Shown here piece by piece: positions 7,977 through 15,504 of a DNA stretch of 41,511 nt (the stretch's first letter is position 1; each line of letters starts with the position of its first letter). The stretch comes from Arthrobacter sp. E3. GTDB lineage: Bacteria > Actinomycetota > Actinomycetes > Actinomycetales > Micrococcaceae. The stretch is taken from NCBI RefSeq assembly GCF_017353415.1, contig NZ_JAFMPX010000030.1, positions 1 through 41,511 on the forward strand, in the 5' to 3' direction. The translations under genes were made by a program, and so were the position numbers. The notes beneath the pieces are model-generated. The model had not been told where the DNA came from and did not search any database. It saw nothing but the letters and a program-made list of their open reading frames with translations.

Positions 7977-10127
7977 TCAGCGCACCACGATGGTGATCTC
8001 CCTCGTGGCCCGGTCGAAGGTGATCAGGTCCCCAGCTGTTTCCACCGCTGGTGTCACCTTGGCGATGCTCTCATTCGACTCAGCAGCTGCACGGCTGCCG
8101 GAGCCGCTGCCCTCCAACGTCCGTCCCATTTCGCTGATGCCCTGACTTTCGTCAAGGACCCCCGCCCCTGTGGCTGCGGCATCAGCGCCGGCATCCATAG
8201 CTCCCAGCGCCAGCACCGGTGCGCTCGGGCGCCAGAACGTAGTGCCCCAGAACGCAGACCAGCTGTGCGACCAGCTGGACTGGTTCCCGTTGGCACGCAA
8301 CAGCAGGGTGGCGAAACGGACATCGTGCCCACTGCGGGCCAGCATGACCGGCCCGGGGTTGCCTTGGAACGTGAACTCGTCAATCACGGCCCCATTCGGA
8401 GCATGCGAGCGGAAAGTCAGCCCGTTCAGCCGCACCGTGTTGATGCCCGGGTTGAACATCCGGATCGACACCTTGATGAAGGTCTCGCGGCCCGCGCCCA
8501 GGAAGACGGGCGTCACCTTGATGTCGTACCAGATTCTCGAAGCCGCTTCCAAGGCGGCACGGGCATCGATCCGCCCAAAGCCGAAGCCTTCGTCCCGGCC
8601 GGCTGTCCCCAAATCCTTGGCGGTCAGCTTGATGATGTCCTCCACCTCCCATGAACGCAGATCAGGATCCACCGCCAGAATCAGGGCCATGAGTCCGGCA
8701 ACGTGCGGGGTTGCCGCGGACGTGCCGTTGAAGGTGTTGATGTGGTTGCCCGCTGAATAGCCCCCGCTTCCCATCATGTCGGTGGTCGGAATCTTGACCC
8801 CGGGAGCCACCACGTCCATCTCGGGGCCGTAGTTCGAGCCCCACCAGGTCTCGCCGTCGAGACTGGTCTTGCTCTTGCGCTGGTCCCACTGGTTGCTGGC
8901 GCCGACGGCGAGGAATCCCCGGATGGATGAGGACAGCCGCGCCGGGTAGCTGACGCCGCGGACATTGTCATTGCCTGTGGCTGCCGCGATCGGAGTTCCA
9001 CGCCCGCCCCGCCCGTTGGTCTGCGCGTACTTGAAGGCGTTGGTGATCGCCGTGCTGGCCCCTCCACCACCCCACGAGTTGGACAATACATCTGCCCCGA
9101 GATCGACGGCGCGGCGGATGCCAGCGGCAGTGGTGGCGTCCGTTGTGGACCAGTACCTCTTGCCGTCACTGCCAATAAAGCCGTAGGCGATGCGCACGTG
9201 ACGAACCCGGCTGTTGGGTGCCACGCCGGAGATTCCCCTGCCGTTGCCGGCGGTGGCGGCGGCAATTCCCGCGCAGGCCACTCCGTGACCGTCAGCGGCA
9301 TACGGACTCGGATCAGAGTCGTTGAACCGCGCATCGTAGCCAGCTGCTTGAACGTAGTCCTCGTGCGCGTTTCCGCCCTCGTCGATAATGGCCACCGAGA
9401 TGGCCGAGCTGCCCCGCGAAATATCCCACGCCTCAGGGCAACGGATCTTGGTGATACCCCATTGCGAAGAGAGCAGCGGGTCATTGGGAGTGAAGGACGG
9501 CCCGCTCTCCCCCAGTTCCTCAGTTTCCGCTTCAAACTCTTGAATGGCGGTCAGCTGAGAGGTGAGACGCACGAAGTTCGGGACGGCATAATCGACGCCG
9601 TCCAGCTCGTGTAATTCGTTGGCAACCTCCACGGCCGAACCCTGCTCGCCTGTGGTCTTGACCAGCCTGGCCCCAGGCTCCGGGTAGTCGTCCTGGACGG
9701 TTTCGAGCCGGTACTTCTTCAGCACCCGTGCCGCTGCGGACGCATCGCCGCCGAACTTGACGATCAACTCTCCGTTGTCGATGAGGGCCGCAGGCTCCAC
9801 GCCGTCGGCCTCGTCGGTTTGTGATTCGTAAACGTTCGGTCCCGTGGTTGCAGCCTCGGCACCAAGGCTGGCCGCCGCATGCACGGCACCCGGAACCGTC
9901 CCGGGTTCCCCGGCATTCTCGACCTTGAAGACCACCAGGCCCAGGTCGCTCATCCGGAAGGCCTCAACTGGCTCCTGTGAATCGGCTGAAAGGGCAGCGG
10001 CGCCCCGGACCATCGAATCCGCTTCATCGTGGGTCGCCCGGACGGCGACGAAGTGGCGTGAGGGAACCAAGGGTACCCGCTCTCCATCGGCGTAGTAATA
10101 GGCCGTGGTATCGGTCATGTCCGACAT
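7977..10127 (-). CDS. Subtilase (S8 peptidase) with N-terminal prodomain-like region, no signal peptide
   Basis: A 716-residue serine peptidase. Residues ~20-70 and ~115-187 are two alpha/beta segments; the second ends in ELHELDGVDYAVPNF, the typical end of a subtilase inhibitor prodomain. The S8 domain (~215-530) shows the catalytic Asp in AIIDEGG (about D249), His in DGHGVACAG (about H281), the oxyanion Asn in ATGND (about N386) and Ser in NGTSAATPH (about S470). DEGG replaces the usual DTGV. Residues ~535-645 look like a beta-sandwich, followed by a low-complexity Ala/Gly/Ser tail. No signal peptide or membrane segment is seen, so it probably acts in the cytoplasm as a self-inhibited zymogen. 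AAAGGAG lies 8 nt before the ATG. It is the last gene of the sigma/CHAT set, 102 bp after the CHAT gene. Substrate unknown. Confidence 0.92.
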   Translation of the reverse strand: MSDMTDTTAYYYADGERVPLVPSRHFVAVRATHDEADSMVRGAAALSADSQEPVEAFRMSDLGLVVFKVENAGEPGTVPGAVHAAASLGAEAATTGPNVYESQTDEADGVEPAALIDNGELIVKFGGDASAAARVLKKYRLETVQDDYPEPGARLVKTTGEQGSAVEVANELHELDGVDYAVPNFVRLTSQLTAIQEFEAETEELGESGPSFTPNDPLLSSQWGITKIRCPEAWDISRGSSAISVAIIDEGGNAHEDYVQAAGYDARFNDSDPSPYAADGHGVACAGIAAATAGNGRGISGVAPNSRVRHVRIAYGFIGSDGKRYWSTTDATTAAGIRRAVDLGADVLSNSWGGGGASTAITNAFKYAQTNGRGGRGTPIAAATGNDNVRGVSYPARLSSSIRGFLAVGASNQWDQRKSKTSLDGETWWGSNYGPEMDVVAPGVKIPTTDMMGSGGYSAGNHINTFNGTSAATPHVAGLMALILAVDPDLRSWEVEDIIKLTAKDLGTAGRDEGFGFGRIDARAALEAASRIWYDIKVTPVFLGAGRETFIKVSIRMFNPGINTVRLNGLTFRSHAPNGAVIDEFTFQGNPGPVMLARSGHDVRFATLLLRANGNQSSWSHSWSAFWGTTFWRPSAPVLALGAMDAGADAAATGAGVLDESQGISEMGRTLEGSGSGSRAAAESNESIAKVTPAVETAGDLITFDRATREITIVVR

Positions 10128-10150
10128 GATGCTGCTCCTTTAGTGATGTT

Positions 10151-10178
10151 GGGTGCACCGCGTCTTTGCGTTGCACCC
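10151..10178. promoter_or_regulatory. Stem-loop between the CHAT and subtilase genes
   Basis: GGGTGCA (10151-10157) pairs with TGCACCC (10172-10178), and the stem can be extended by imperfect pairing on both sides. It fills much of the 102-bp gap between the CHAT stop (10230) and the ribosome binding site of the next subtilase. It could be a partial terminator that sets the protease level below that of upstream genes, or a regulator site. Confidence 0.45.
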
Positions 10179-10229
10179 ACTAAGAGGGCAAAAATCGTCC
10201 TTTGATACGTACATGCCAGTTCCGGTGTG

Positions 10230-12719
10230 TCATTCCAGGCGAGGGGCACACCACGGCGAGCCAAACCAGGTGAAGCTGGCATCGAGCGGGCTGTCGCAGG
10301 CAGCGGCCAAGGCTGCGGGCCCGTCCTGCCCGGCAGCAAGCCGACGGTGCAGCTCTGCCATGACCCGGGAAGCGGTGGTATCGGGGACATCCGTCAGCGG
10401 GGCCACCACGGCCCCCACGCCCATCGCCAAGAGGCTGGAGGTCAGCCCAAGGGCCTCGTCTCCCGGGCGCAGCCTCCCCAGGCCGACGCCGCAGGCGGAG
10501 AGCACCACGAGTGAGGACCGGATTGGCACCTGTTCCAACTCGTGGGCGAAGAGCAATCCACCGTGCAACCGCAGCGAGGAAAACAACGGGCTGTCCTCGC
10601 GGTGCCGCCCGTGGGCGGCAATGTGGACCACGTCGTAGGTGGCCAGCGCCCTAATGACCGCGCCCTGATCGGCAGGAATAGTCCGCACGGCGGCCCAGTG
10701 GGCTGCGACACCGGCGCATTCCTTCTCCGCCAGAGCCAGTCCAGGGCCTGCTGCAACGGCCACCCGGGGGGCACGGCCAAGAACGGTGGCGCCAGCGCGC
10801 CAGGAACGCAGGGAACGGCTGACCACCACGCCGCGGCCACGCAGGCTGGGCAACATTGCCCACGGCAGCCGCGCCAGTGCCCCGCTGGGCACCACGACCA
10901 ACGGGCCGCTGCCGGGAGCATCAGGCAGAACCATCTCTTCAAGCCGCTCCAAGGACTCTGCGAGCGAGGAAAGGATAGTTGCTTCCAAACGGCCTGCCGG
11001 GGCTTGGGCGCCTGCTTGTGCATCGGCGGTGACGCGCGAGAGCAGGTCGGTGACTTCCTGCCGGGTTCCCAGACGCAGCAGCTGTGCGGGCCGGCCCGGG
11101 GCGAGACGTACGGCATGCAGGAAATCCCCTGCCCAGAAATAGTCCATGACCCCGGCGTCGCCGACAAATGATCTCGTCAGTCGTTGTGCCGGGAGGGCCG
11201 GTCCCTGCTTCTGGCTAGCCCAATAATGCTCACGCAATTGGAGTTCAATCACGCCAATTGCTGTCCGTGTTTGCGGGGCTGCTCCGGGTACGCCTGTGCG
11301 CAGTTCCTCGTGGAGCCGGCGCAGGCTGGACCAGAGGCCTGCAATCTCCACCTTGGCCGGCGGAATAACGGAGGGAAATCCCTGTAGGGCCGCCCGCCAG
11401 CGCTCGGTGGCCTGCAGGGCCGCCCATCCGTGCCCATCAGCAGCCACCCGTTCAAGATCGGCCCTGACTATGGGCTGCAGATGGATGGCGACGGCGGTGC
11501 GCAGATCCAAGCTGGACACGCCTGCACGAGCAGCAGCAGTGAGTGCGGCAGCTTCACGCATCAGCTTGTTGCGGTGGGCGGGACTTCCGGCAATGGAAAG
11601 CTGGGCGGAAATACCCATGATCCGCGTGGCAAGGTATGAGGATTCCCGCAGCCGCCGCAGGGCACGTACCGTCTCGCCCCCCGGCGTCGTGCCACCGACG
11701 GTCCCTGCCGCGATGACCTGCACGGCGATGGCCCTGTCCGCCAGCCATGGGCGACCGGCTGCTCGTGTTCGGGACGCCAAGTCCCCCGCTGCGGCGGCAA
11801 GTTCGGCATCTGCGGTACCGGTGCCGGGCAGCCGGGCCTCAAGAGCAACAAGTTCAGCTCCCTGCGCACGGGCGTCCTCCCCGCGCCGGACGGAATCCAC
11901 TACGACGTCGTGGGCAATTGCCACGCCCCGCGCGGGCTGTCCCGAGAGCACGGCCCAGCGAGCCTGGTCCAGCCTGGCTTCAGACCATTCTTGGAAGAGT
12001 CCCGCCGTGTGCAGCCCTTCGACAGCCTGTTCCAGGAGCCCACCAGCCTCCTCAACGAGCCCCGCTTCCAGTAGCACCCGCGCCCGGTCATGCCACGCCA
12101 CTGAACGTTCCACGTCCACATCAAGTGCGTCCGCCTCCGCCATGATCCGCAACGCTTCCGGCAAGTCCCCCCGCAGGTATTCAACGAATCCTCGGTTGTG
12201 CATCGCGATGAATCGGTACACTGGCAGGTCCGTGGCCAGGTCCGCAGCCGCCTGCAGGTCAGCGGCGGCTTCGGCCAGTGAACTGGTCCTGGAACCGATG
12301 GTTCCCTTGTTGATCAACAACCTGATCTGTTCATCGACAGACAGGGCTGCGGAGAGTTTCACGGCGGCGCGCATACGCCCGAGTGCCACATCGAATTCCC
12401 CGGAGCGGGCCAACAAGACGCCCGCCTGAAGGTGGGCCAGGGCGCAGGTGTCTGCACTCCCGCGGGCAGCCGCTTCGGCAAGAACTACGTCGATTGTCTC
12501 CAGCCCCGCCGCCAGCCCTTGTTCGTCGCATCTCAGCCACGCTCCGGTCAGACGGAGGCGAAGCCGCAACTCCTCGGCAACCCGTCCCTCCAACCCCTCC
12601 AGCTGACGTCCAGCTTCATCCAGCTGTTTGCGGACCTCGGCCAAGTCGTATCTGGCGACTGCAGTACGTGCCGCCTGATACGCCGCGTCGGCGGCCGGAA
12701 GTGCCCCGGGTACAGACAC
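10230..12719 (-). CDS. TPR-CHAT protein (caspase-like protease)
   Basis: An 829-residue cytoplasmic protein. The first ~480 residues are Ala/Leu/Arg-rich helical repeats of tetratricopeptide type (for example ALAHLQAGVLLARSGEFDVALGRM). The last ~270 residues are a CHAT domain of the caspase clan: VVVPSGALARLPWAMLP, then the catalytic His in VHIAAHGRH (about H703) and Cys in VVLSACGVG (about C743), then the usual GDEALGLTSSLLAMGVGAVVAPL stretch and the terminal FTWFG motif. Both catalytic residues are present, so it should be active. Known TPR-CHAT proteins include separase-like enzymes and Csx29 of type III-E CRISPR, where the TPR part senses a partner and unlocks the protease. The GTG start at 12719 directly follows the stop of the 157-residue protein's gene, so translation is coupled. 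Its target is unknown; the neighbouring small protein, sigma factor and subtilases are candidates. Confidence 0.92.
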   Translation of the reverse strand: MSVPGALPAADAAYQAARTAVARYDLAEVRKQLDEAGRQLEGLEGRVAEELRLRLRLTGAWLRCDEQGLAAGLETIDVVLAEAAARGSADTCALAHLQAGVLLARSGEFDVALGRMRAAVKLSAALSVDEQIRLLINKGTIGSRTSSLAEAAADLQAAADLATDLPVYRFIAMHNRGFVEYLRGDLPEALRIMAEADALDVDVERSVAWHDRARVLLEAGLVEEAGGLLEQAVEGLHTAGLFQEWSEARLDQARWAVLSGQPARGVAIAHDVVVDSVRRGEDARAQGAELVALEARLPGTGTADAELAAAAGDLASRTRAAGRPWLADRAIAVQVIAAGTVGGTTPGGETVRALRRLRESSYLATRIMGISAQLSIAGSPAHRNKLMREAAALTAAARAGVSSLDLRTAVAIHLQPIVRADLERVAADGHGWAALQATERWRAALQGFPSVIPPAKVEIAGLWSSLRRLHEELRTGVPGAAPQTRTAIGVIELQLREHYWASQKQGPALPAQRLTRSFVGDAGVMDYFWAGDFLHAVRLAPGRPAQLLRLGTRQEVTDLLSRVTADAQAGAQAPAGRLEATILSSLAESLERLEEMVLPDAPGSGPLVVVPSGALARLPWAMLPSLRGRGVVVSRSLRSWRAGATVLGRAPRVAVAAGPGLALAEKECAGVAAHWAAVRTIPADQGAVIRALATYDVVHIAAHGRHREDSPLFSSLRLHGGLLFAHELEQVPIRSSLVVLSACGVGLGRLRPGDEALGLTSSLLAMGVGAVVAPLTDVPDTTASRVMAELHRRLAAGQDGPAALAAACDSPLDASFTWFGSPWCAPRLE

Positions 12720-13193
12720 TTAAAACTCAATCACCGGCGTCATCACGGGCCGTTCCGCCGGATCGGCTGGACGGAGCAGGAAGCGCAACGCACCACGGGC
12801 GACGTTCCTCCACAGCAGCCGTCCGTGGGCATCCGAGGTGCTCCACCGCGCGTTCGCTCCGGAAAGGACGGCCACATCGATGCCACCACCGGTCACCCAG
12901 CCGTCAATCCTCAGGGTGCCGTCATCTTCCTCGACTGTCCGGATCATCAACTGCAGTGCGGAGCTGGTGAAGGTTACCGTGTTGGTGGTCTCAGTCTCCC
13001 CTGAACGCATGGCCGGCATGACTTCTTCAGTGAGGGTCGCGATTTCGGCATCGAGCACCCCGAGTGAGAGGGCGAAGATGACGTCGTCGTCGAGTGAAGG
13101 CGGGGGCGGATCAACGACGTCGTACAGCGCGGCAATGGAGTCCATCAGCCCGGCGTCGAGGTTCTCCAGTGGTGAATCGGCTGCATTGCTCAT
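12720..13193 (-). CDS. 157-residue protein between the sigma factor and CHAT genes
   Basis: No family that I can name with confidence. The N-terminal ~55 residues are acidic and helical with a proline-rich turn (DVVDPPPPSLDDDV). Residues ~70-150 are predicted beta strands with Gly/Trp turns (TLRIDGWVTGGGIDVAV and GRLLWRNVARGALRFLL), resembling a small carboxypeptidase-regulatory-like or immunoglobulin-like fold. No transmembrane segment and no zinc-binding anti-sigma motif (HxxxCxxC) is present. The start ATG overlaps the sigma factor stop as ATGA, and its own stop abuts the CHAT start, so all three are translationally coupled. By position it could be an inhibitor or adaptor for the sigma factor, or a substrate of the CHAT protease; this is inference. 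Confidence 0.8.
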   Translation of the reverse strand: MSNAADSPLENLDAGLMDSIAALYDVVDPPPPSLDDDVIFALSLGVLDAEIATLTEEVMPAMRSGETETTNTVTFTSSALQLMIRTVEEDDGTLRIDGWVTGGGIDVAVLSGANARWSTSDAHGRLLWRNVARGALRFLLRPADPAERPVMTPVIEF

Positions 13194-13771
13194 AGTGTGC
13201 TCCAGGTCGGGTCAGTGGCAAGAGCCTGGCGAAGTGCTGCCAGGCAACGGCCGCGGGTCGGGCCGATCGACCCCACCGGAATACCGAGCGTCTCGGAGAG
13301 GGCGGCATAGTCCGGCGGGCCGCCGCGGCTGACGACGCGCAGGATGGCTTGGCACCGGGGGGTGAGCCGGGAGATGTGCATCCAGAGCTGACGCTGGGAC
13401 TCGTCCATCAGCACGGTTTCATCCGGCCCAGGGCCAGTATCCTGCACTTGAACAAGGACTTCGGCATCCTGCCGGGGAGCCTCCCGACGCCGTTCCCCGG
13501 CAACCCGCCAAGCCTCACGGCGGACCGAGATACCAAGCCAGGCGAGCACGGCCTGCGGATCCCTGATTCCCTCGGCTTTTTTCACCAATGTGAGCCAGGT
13601 CGTTTGGATCACGTCCTCCGCGTCTGCGCGTTCGAGCCCGCAGCCGCGGGCCAAGTGCCACAGGGTGGGATTGAGCAGCCGCACCAGCGGTTCTATCTGG
13701 CTGCGCTTCCCACCCTGGAACTCACGGAACAACTCCGCCGCTTCATCGACGAGGCTCCGTGGCGTGCTCAT
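13190..13771 (-). CDS. ECF-like RNA polymerase sigma factor
   Basis: About 193 residues from the ATG at 13771, which overlaps the stop of the upstream subtilase gene as ATGA; an ATG 12 nt earlier (13783) is also possible. Sigma region 2 covers roughly residues 20-90 (VRLLNPTLWHLARGCGLERADAEDV followed by IQTTWLTL, the core-binding and -10 recognition helices). Region 4 is at ~135-185 (LTPRCQAILRVV, then YAALSETLGIPVGSIGPTRGRCLAALR, a helix-turn-helix for the -35 element). There is no region 1.1 or 3, the build of an ECF or SigJ-short type factor. No anti-sigma gene with membrane segments is nearby; the only candidate is the small soluble protein encoded next. It probably transcribes its own operon or a set of stress genes. 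Confidence 0.92.
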   Translation of the reverse strand: MSTPRSLVDEAAELFREFQGGKRSQIEPLVRLLNPTLWHLARGCGLERADAEDVIQTTWLTLVKKAEGIRDPQAVLAWLGISVRREAWRVAGERRREAPRQDAEVLVQVQDTGPGPDETVLMDESQRQLWMHISRLTPRCQAILRVVSRGGPPDYAALSETLGIPVGSIGPTRGRCLAALRQALATDPTWSTL

Positions 13772-15270
13772 GGCCTTGTCCATTCAAGGACTTTGGCATA
13801 CGCCACCCAGCCCAAGTCCACGCGTTTCTCGGCCACAGGCTCCGTGGAGTCCACCATGTGCCGGGCAAGCTCCGCAGCCAAGACGGGTGCGGCGAAGGAG
13901 GTGCCACTCCACACCCCGAAGCCGCCGGTGAAGTCATCCGGGTCAATGGTGGAGCGCTGCGGATCAGCACCGTTGAGCGTGGCAATCATCTGCCGATCCC
14001 CGCGGAGGTGCGTGGGCATCGTGGAGACCACGGCGGCACCGGCCCGGTGGCAGCTGACCCATGACCCGGCATTGCTGAAGTAGGCCACGGTCTTGTCGGG
14101 ATTCAACGCACCCACACCGACGAGCGGCAGCTTCCCGTGAACCGGCGTGTTGGCTGCAAAAGCAGCCGGATACATGGGCGCGGTTGTCGAGCTGTTGCCT
14201 GCCGCTGAAACCACGGCAACTCCAAGCTCGCCGAAGCGTTCGAGCAGTTCACACAGCGGCGCATCTGCCGTCTGGTCCTCCGGCGCCTCGTGGTAGTAGC
14301 CAAGCGACAGACTCAGCACGTCGATAAGCTCGGCTGTGTCGCCGGATATCAGCGCCTCCTCCTGCCGGCTAAGCAGTGAGTTGAGGGTTGCGATGAGGCA
14401 GGATTCGGACACGACGCCGTCGTCCGTCATCACCGGGATTCCCAGGATCACGGCCGTGGGACAGATTTGCCGGATGATGCCCGCAATGAACGTGCCGTGC
14501 CCGGCGAGCGGAAGCAGGGTGCCGTCCAACGGGTTGCGCACCGGTTCAGGTGTCGCCGAGCCGGAGACAGTCCCCTTCCTGCCCAGCAGCTCGCCGGACA
14601 CGAATACATTGGCGGTAGCAGTTTCCGGATCTTCGAACCACGGATGCTCTTCGAGACCTGTATCCGGAATGACGACCACAGGAGCCCGTTGGCCAGGCGG
14701 TGCGGGCACGCAAGGGTCGGGCAGGACCACGGTGACCGGTGAGCGTCCGCCCGCGCCGGGGAAACCGTAGCTGGCTGCGGGTGTTCCAGCCCCCACGTAG
14801 TAAGGCGCACCCACATAGTACGGGGTGCCGGAGTAGTTCGGTCCTTCCCACTGGCCTGAAGAAGCTTGAGCTGCCGTCATGGCATGGTCGAGGGAAACCC
14901 CCTTCCCGGCGCCCACCTGCCTGAGGTGCACGAGCAGGCGCCACGCGTCGAGGTCCGCAGGCTCGCCTAGAAGGACGAGCTTGCTCATCGTGGAGCGATT
15001 TTTGGCACGTTCGATGCCGATTTTCGCCATCACCCCAAGAGGCACGAAATCCACGCTGATGCCAAGCTCCTGGGCCACTTTTTTGATGAGCTCCACTCGC
15101 TCCTGGACCTCACTTGCCGGACAGGAAAGCAAAAGTGAGTCCGCGACGTAGACGGTGGCAGAACCGTCAGGAGGCGTCACGACACGGAATTTCCACGCAG
15201 CCGCAACGTGCGGGTCGATCTGCGGGAACGGGTTGCCCGGGTACTTCCTCGGTTCGTTGATCTCGTCCAT
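13768..15270 (-). CDS. Subtilase (S8 peptidase), first gene of the sigma/CHAT operon
   Basis: A 500-residue serine peptidase without a signal peptide. Residues 1-140 contain an alpha/beta region (SKLVLLGEPADLDAWRLLVHL) that may sense or inhibit. A linker at ~140-195 is low in complexity, with the hexamer PYYVGA repeated twice in tandem at ~150-161. The S8 domain follows: Asp in VIPDTGLEEH (about D203), His in AGHGTFIAG (about H258), Asn in SAAGNSS (about N359) and Ser in SGTSFAAP (about S458). All catalytic residues are present. AAAGGA lies about 6 nt before the ATG. The stop overlaps the sigma factor start. It differs strongly from the other subtilase of the set, so it is not a recent duplicate. 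Its task might be to cleave the regulator of the sigma factor or to activate the CHAT protein, but this is not shown. Confidence 0.92.
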   Translation of the reverse strand: MDEINEPRKYPGNPFPQIDPHVAAAWKFRVVTPPDGSATVYVADSLLLSCPASEVQERVELIKKVAQELGISVDFVPLGVMAKIGIERAKNRSTMSKLVLLGEPADLDAWRLLVHLRQVGAGKGVSLDHAMTAAQASSGQWEGPNYSGTPYYVGAPYYVGAGTPAASYGFPGAGGRSPVTVVLPDPCVPAPPGQRAPVVVIPDTGLEEHPWFEDPETATANVFVSGELLGRKGTVSGSATPEPVRNPLDGTLLPLAGHGTFIAGIIRQICPTAVILGIPVMTDDGVVSESCLIATLNSLLSRQEEALISGDTAELIDVLSLSLGYYHEAPEDQTADAPLCELLERFGELGVAVVSAAGNSSTTAPMYPAAFAANTPVHGKLPLVGVGALNPDKTVAYFSNAGSWVSCHRAGAAVVSTMPTHLRGDRQMIATLNGADPQRSTIDPDDFTGGFGVWSGTSFAAPVLAAELARHMVDSTEPVAEKRVDLGWVAYAKVLEWTRP

Positions 15271-15504
15271 GATGGTCCTTTCAGGGATGGTTCCTACACC
15301 GTAGGAGGACCCTGGGCCCGTGGTGATACATCAACTCCCGGCTACCCCGCACATCCGCCATGCCGCAATGATCCCATCGTCCGGCCGGGAATGCACCCCT
15401 TGACGGCAGGCTCGACTATTCTCAACCGCGGTAGCGCGCACAAAAATTCGGGCAGCCGCGGAAGAATGAAGTCGCTTCAGATATCGGTTCGTTGAACCAT
15501 CCGG
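15271..15504 (-). promoter_or_regulatory. Leader region of the protease operon
   Basis: This 234-bp gap must hold the promoter of the operon unless it is read through from ddl. At 15289-15311 there is an imperfect dyad whose core is CCTAC-acc-GTAGG, just upstream of the ribosome binding site of the first subtilase. At 15486-15498 a perfect inverted repeat GGTTC-gtt-GAACC lies just after the ddl stop. No convincing housekeeping -35/-10 pair is visible, which would fit transcription by an alternative sigma factor, but absence of a match is weak evidence. Confidence 0.4.
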
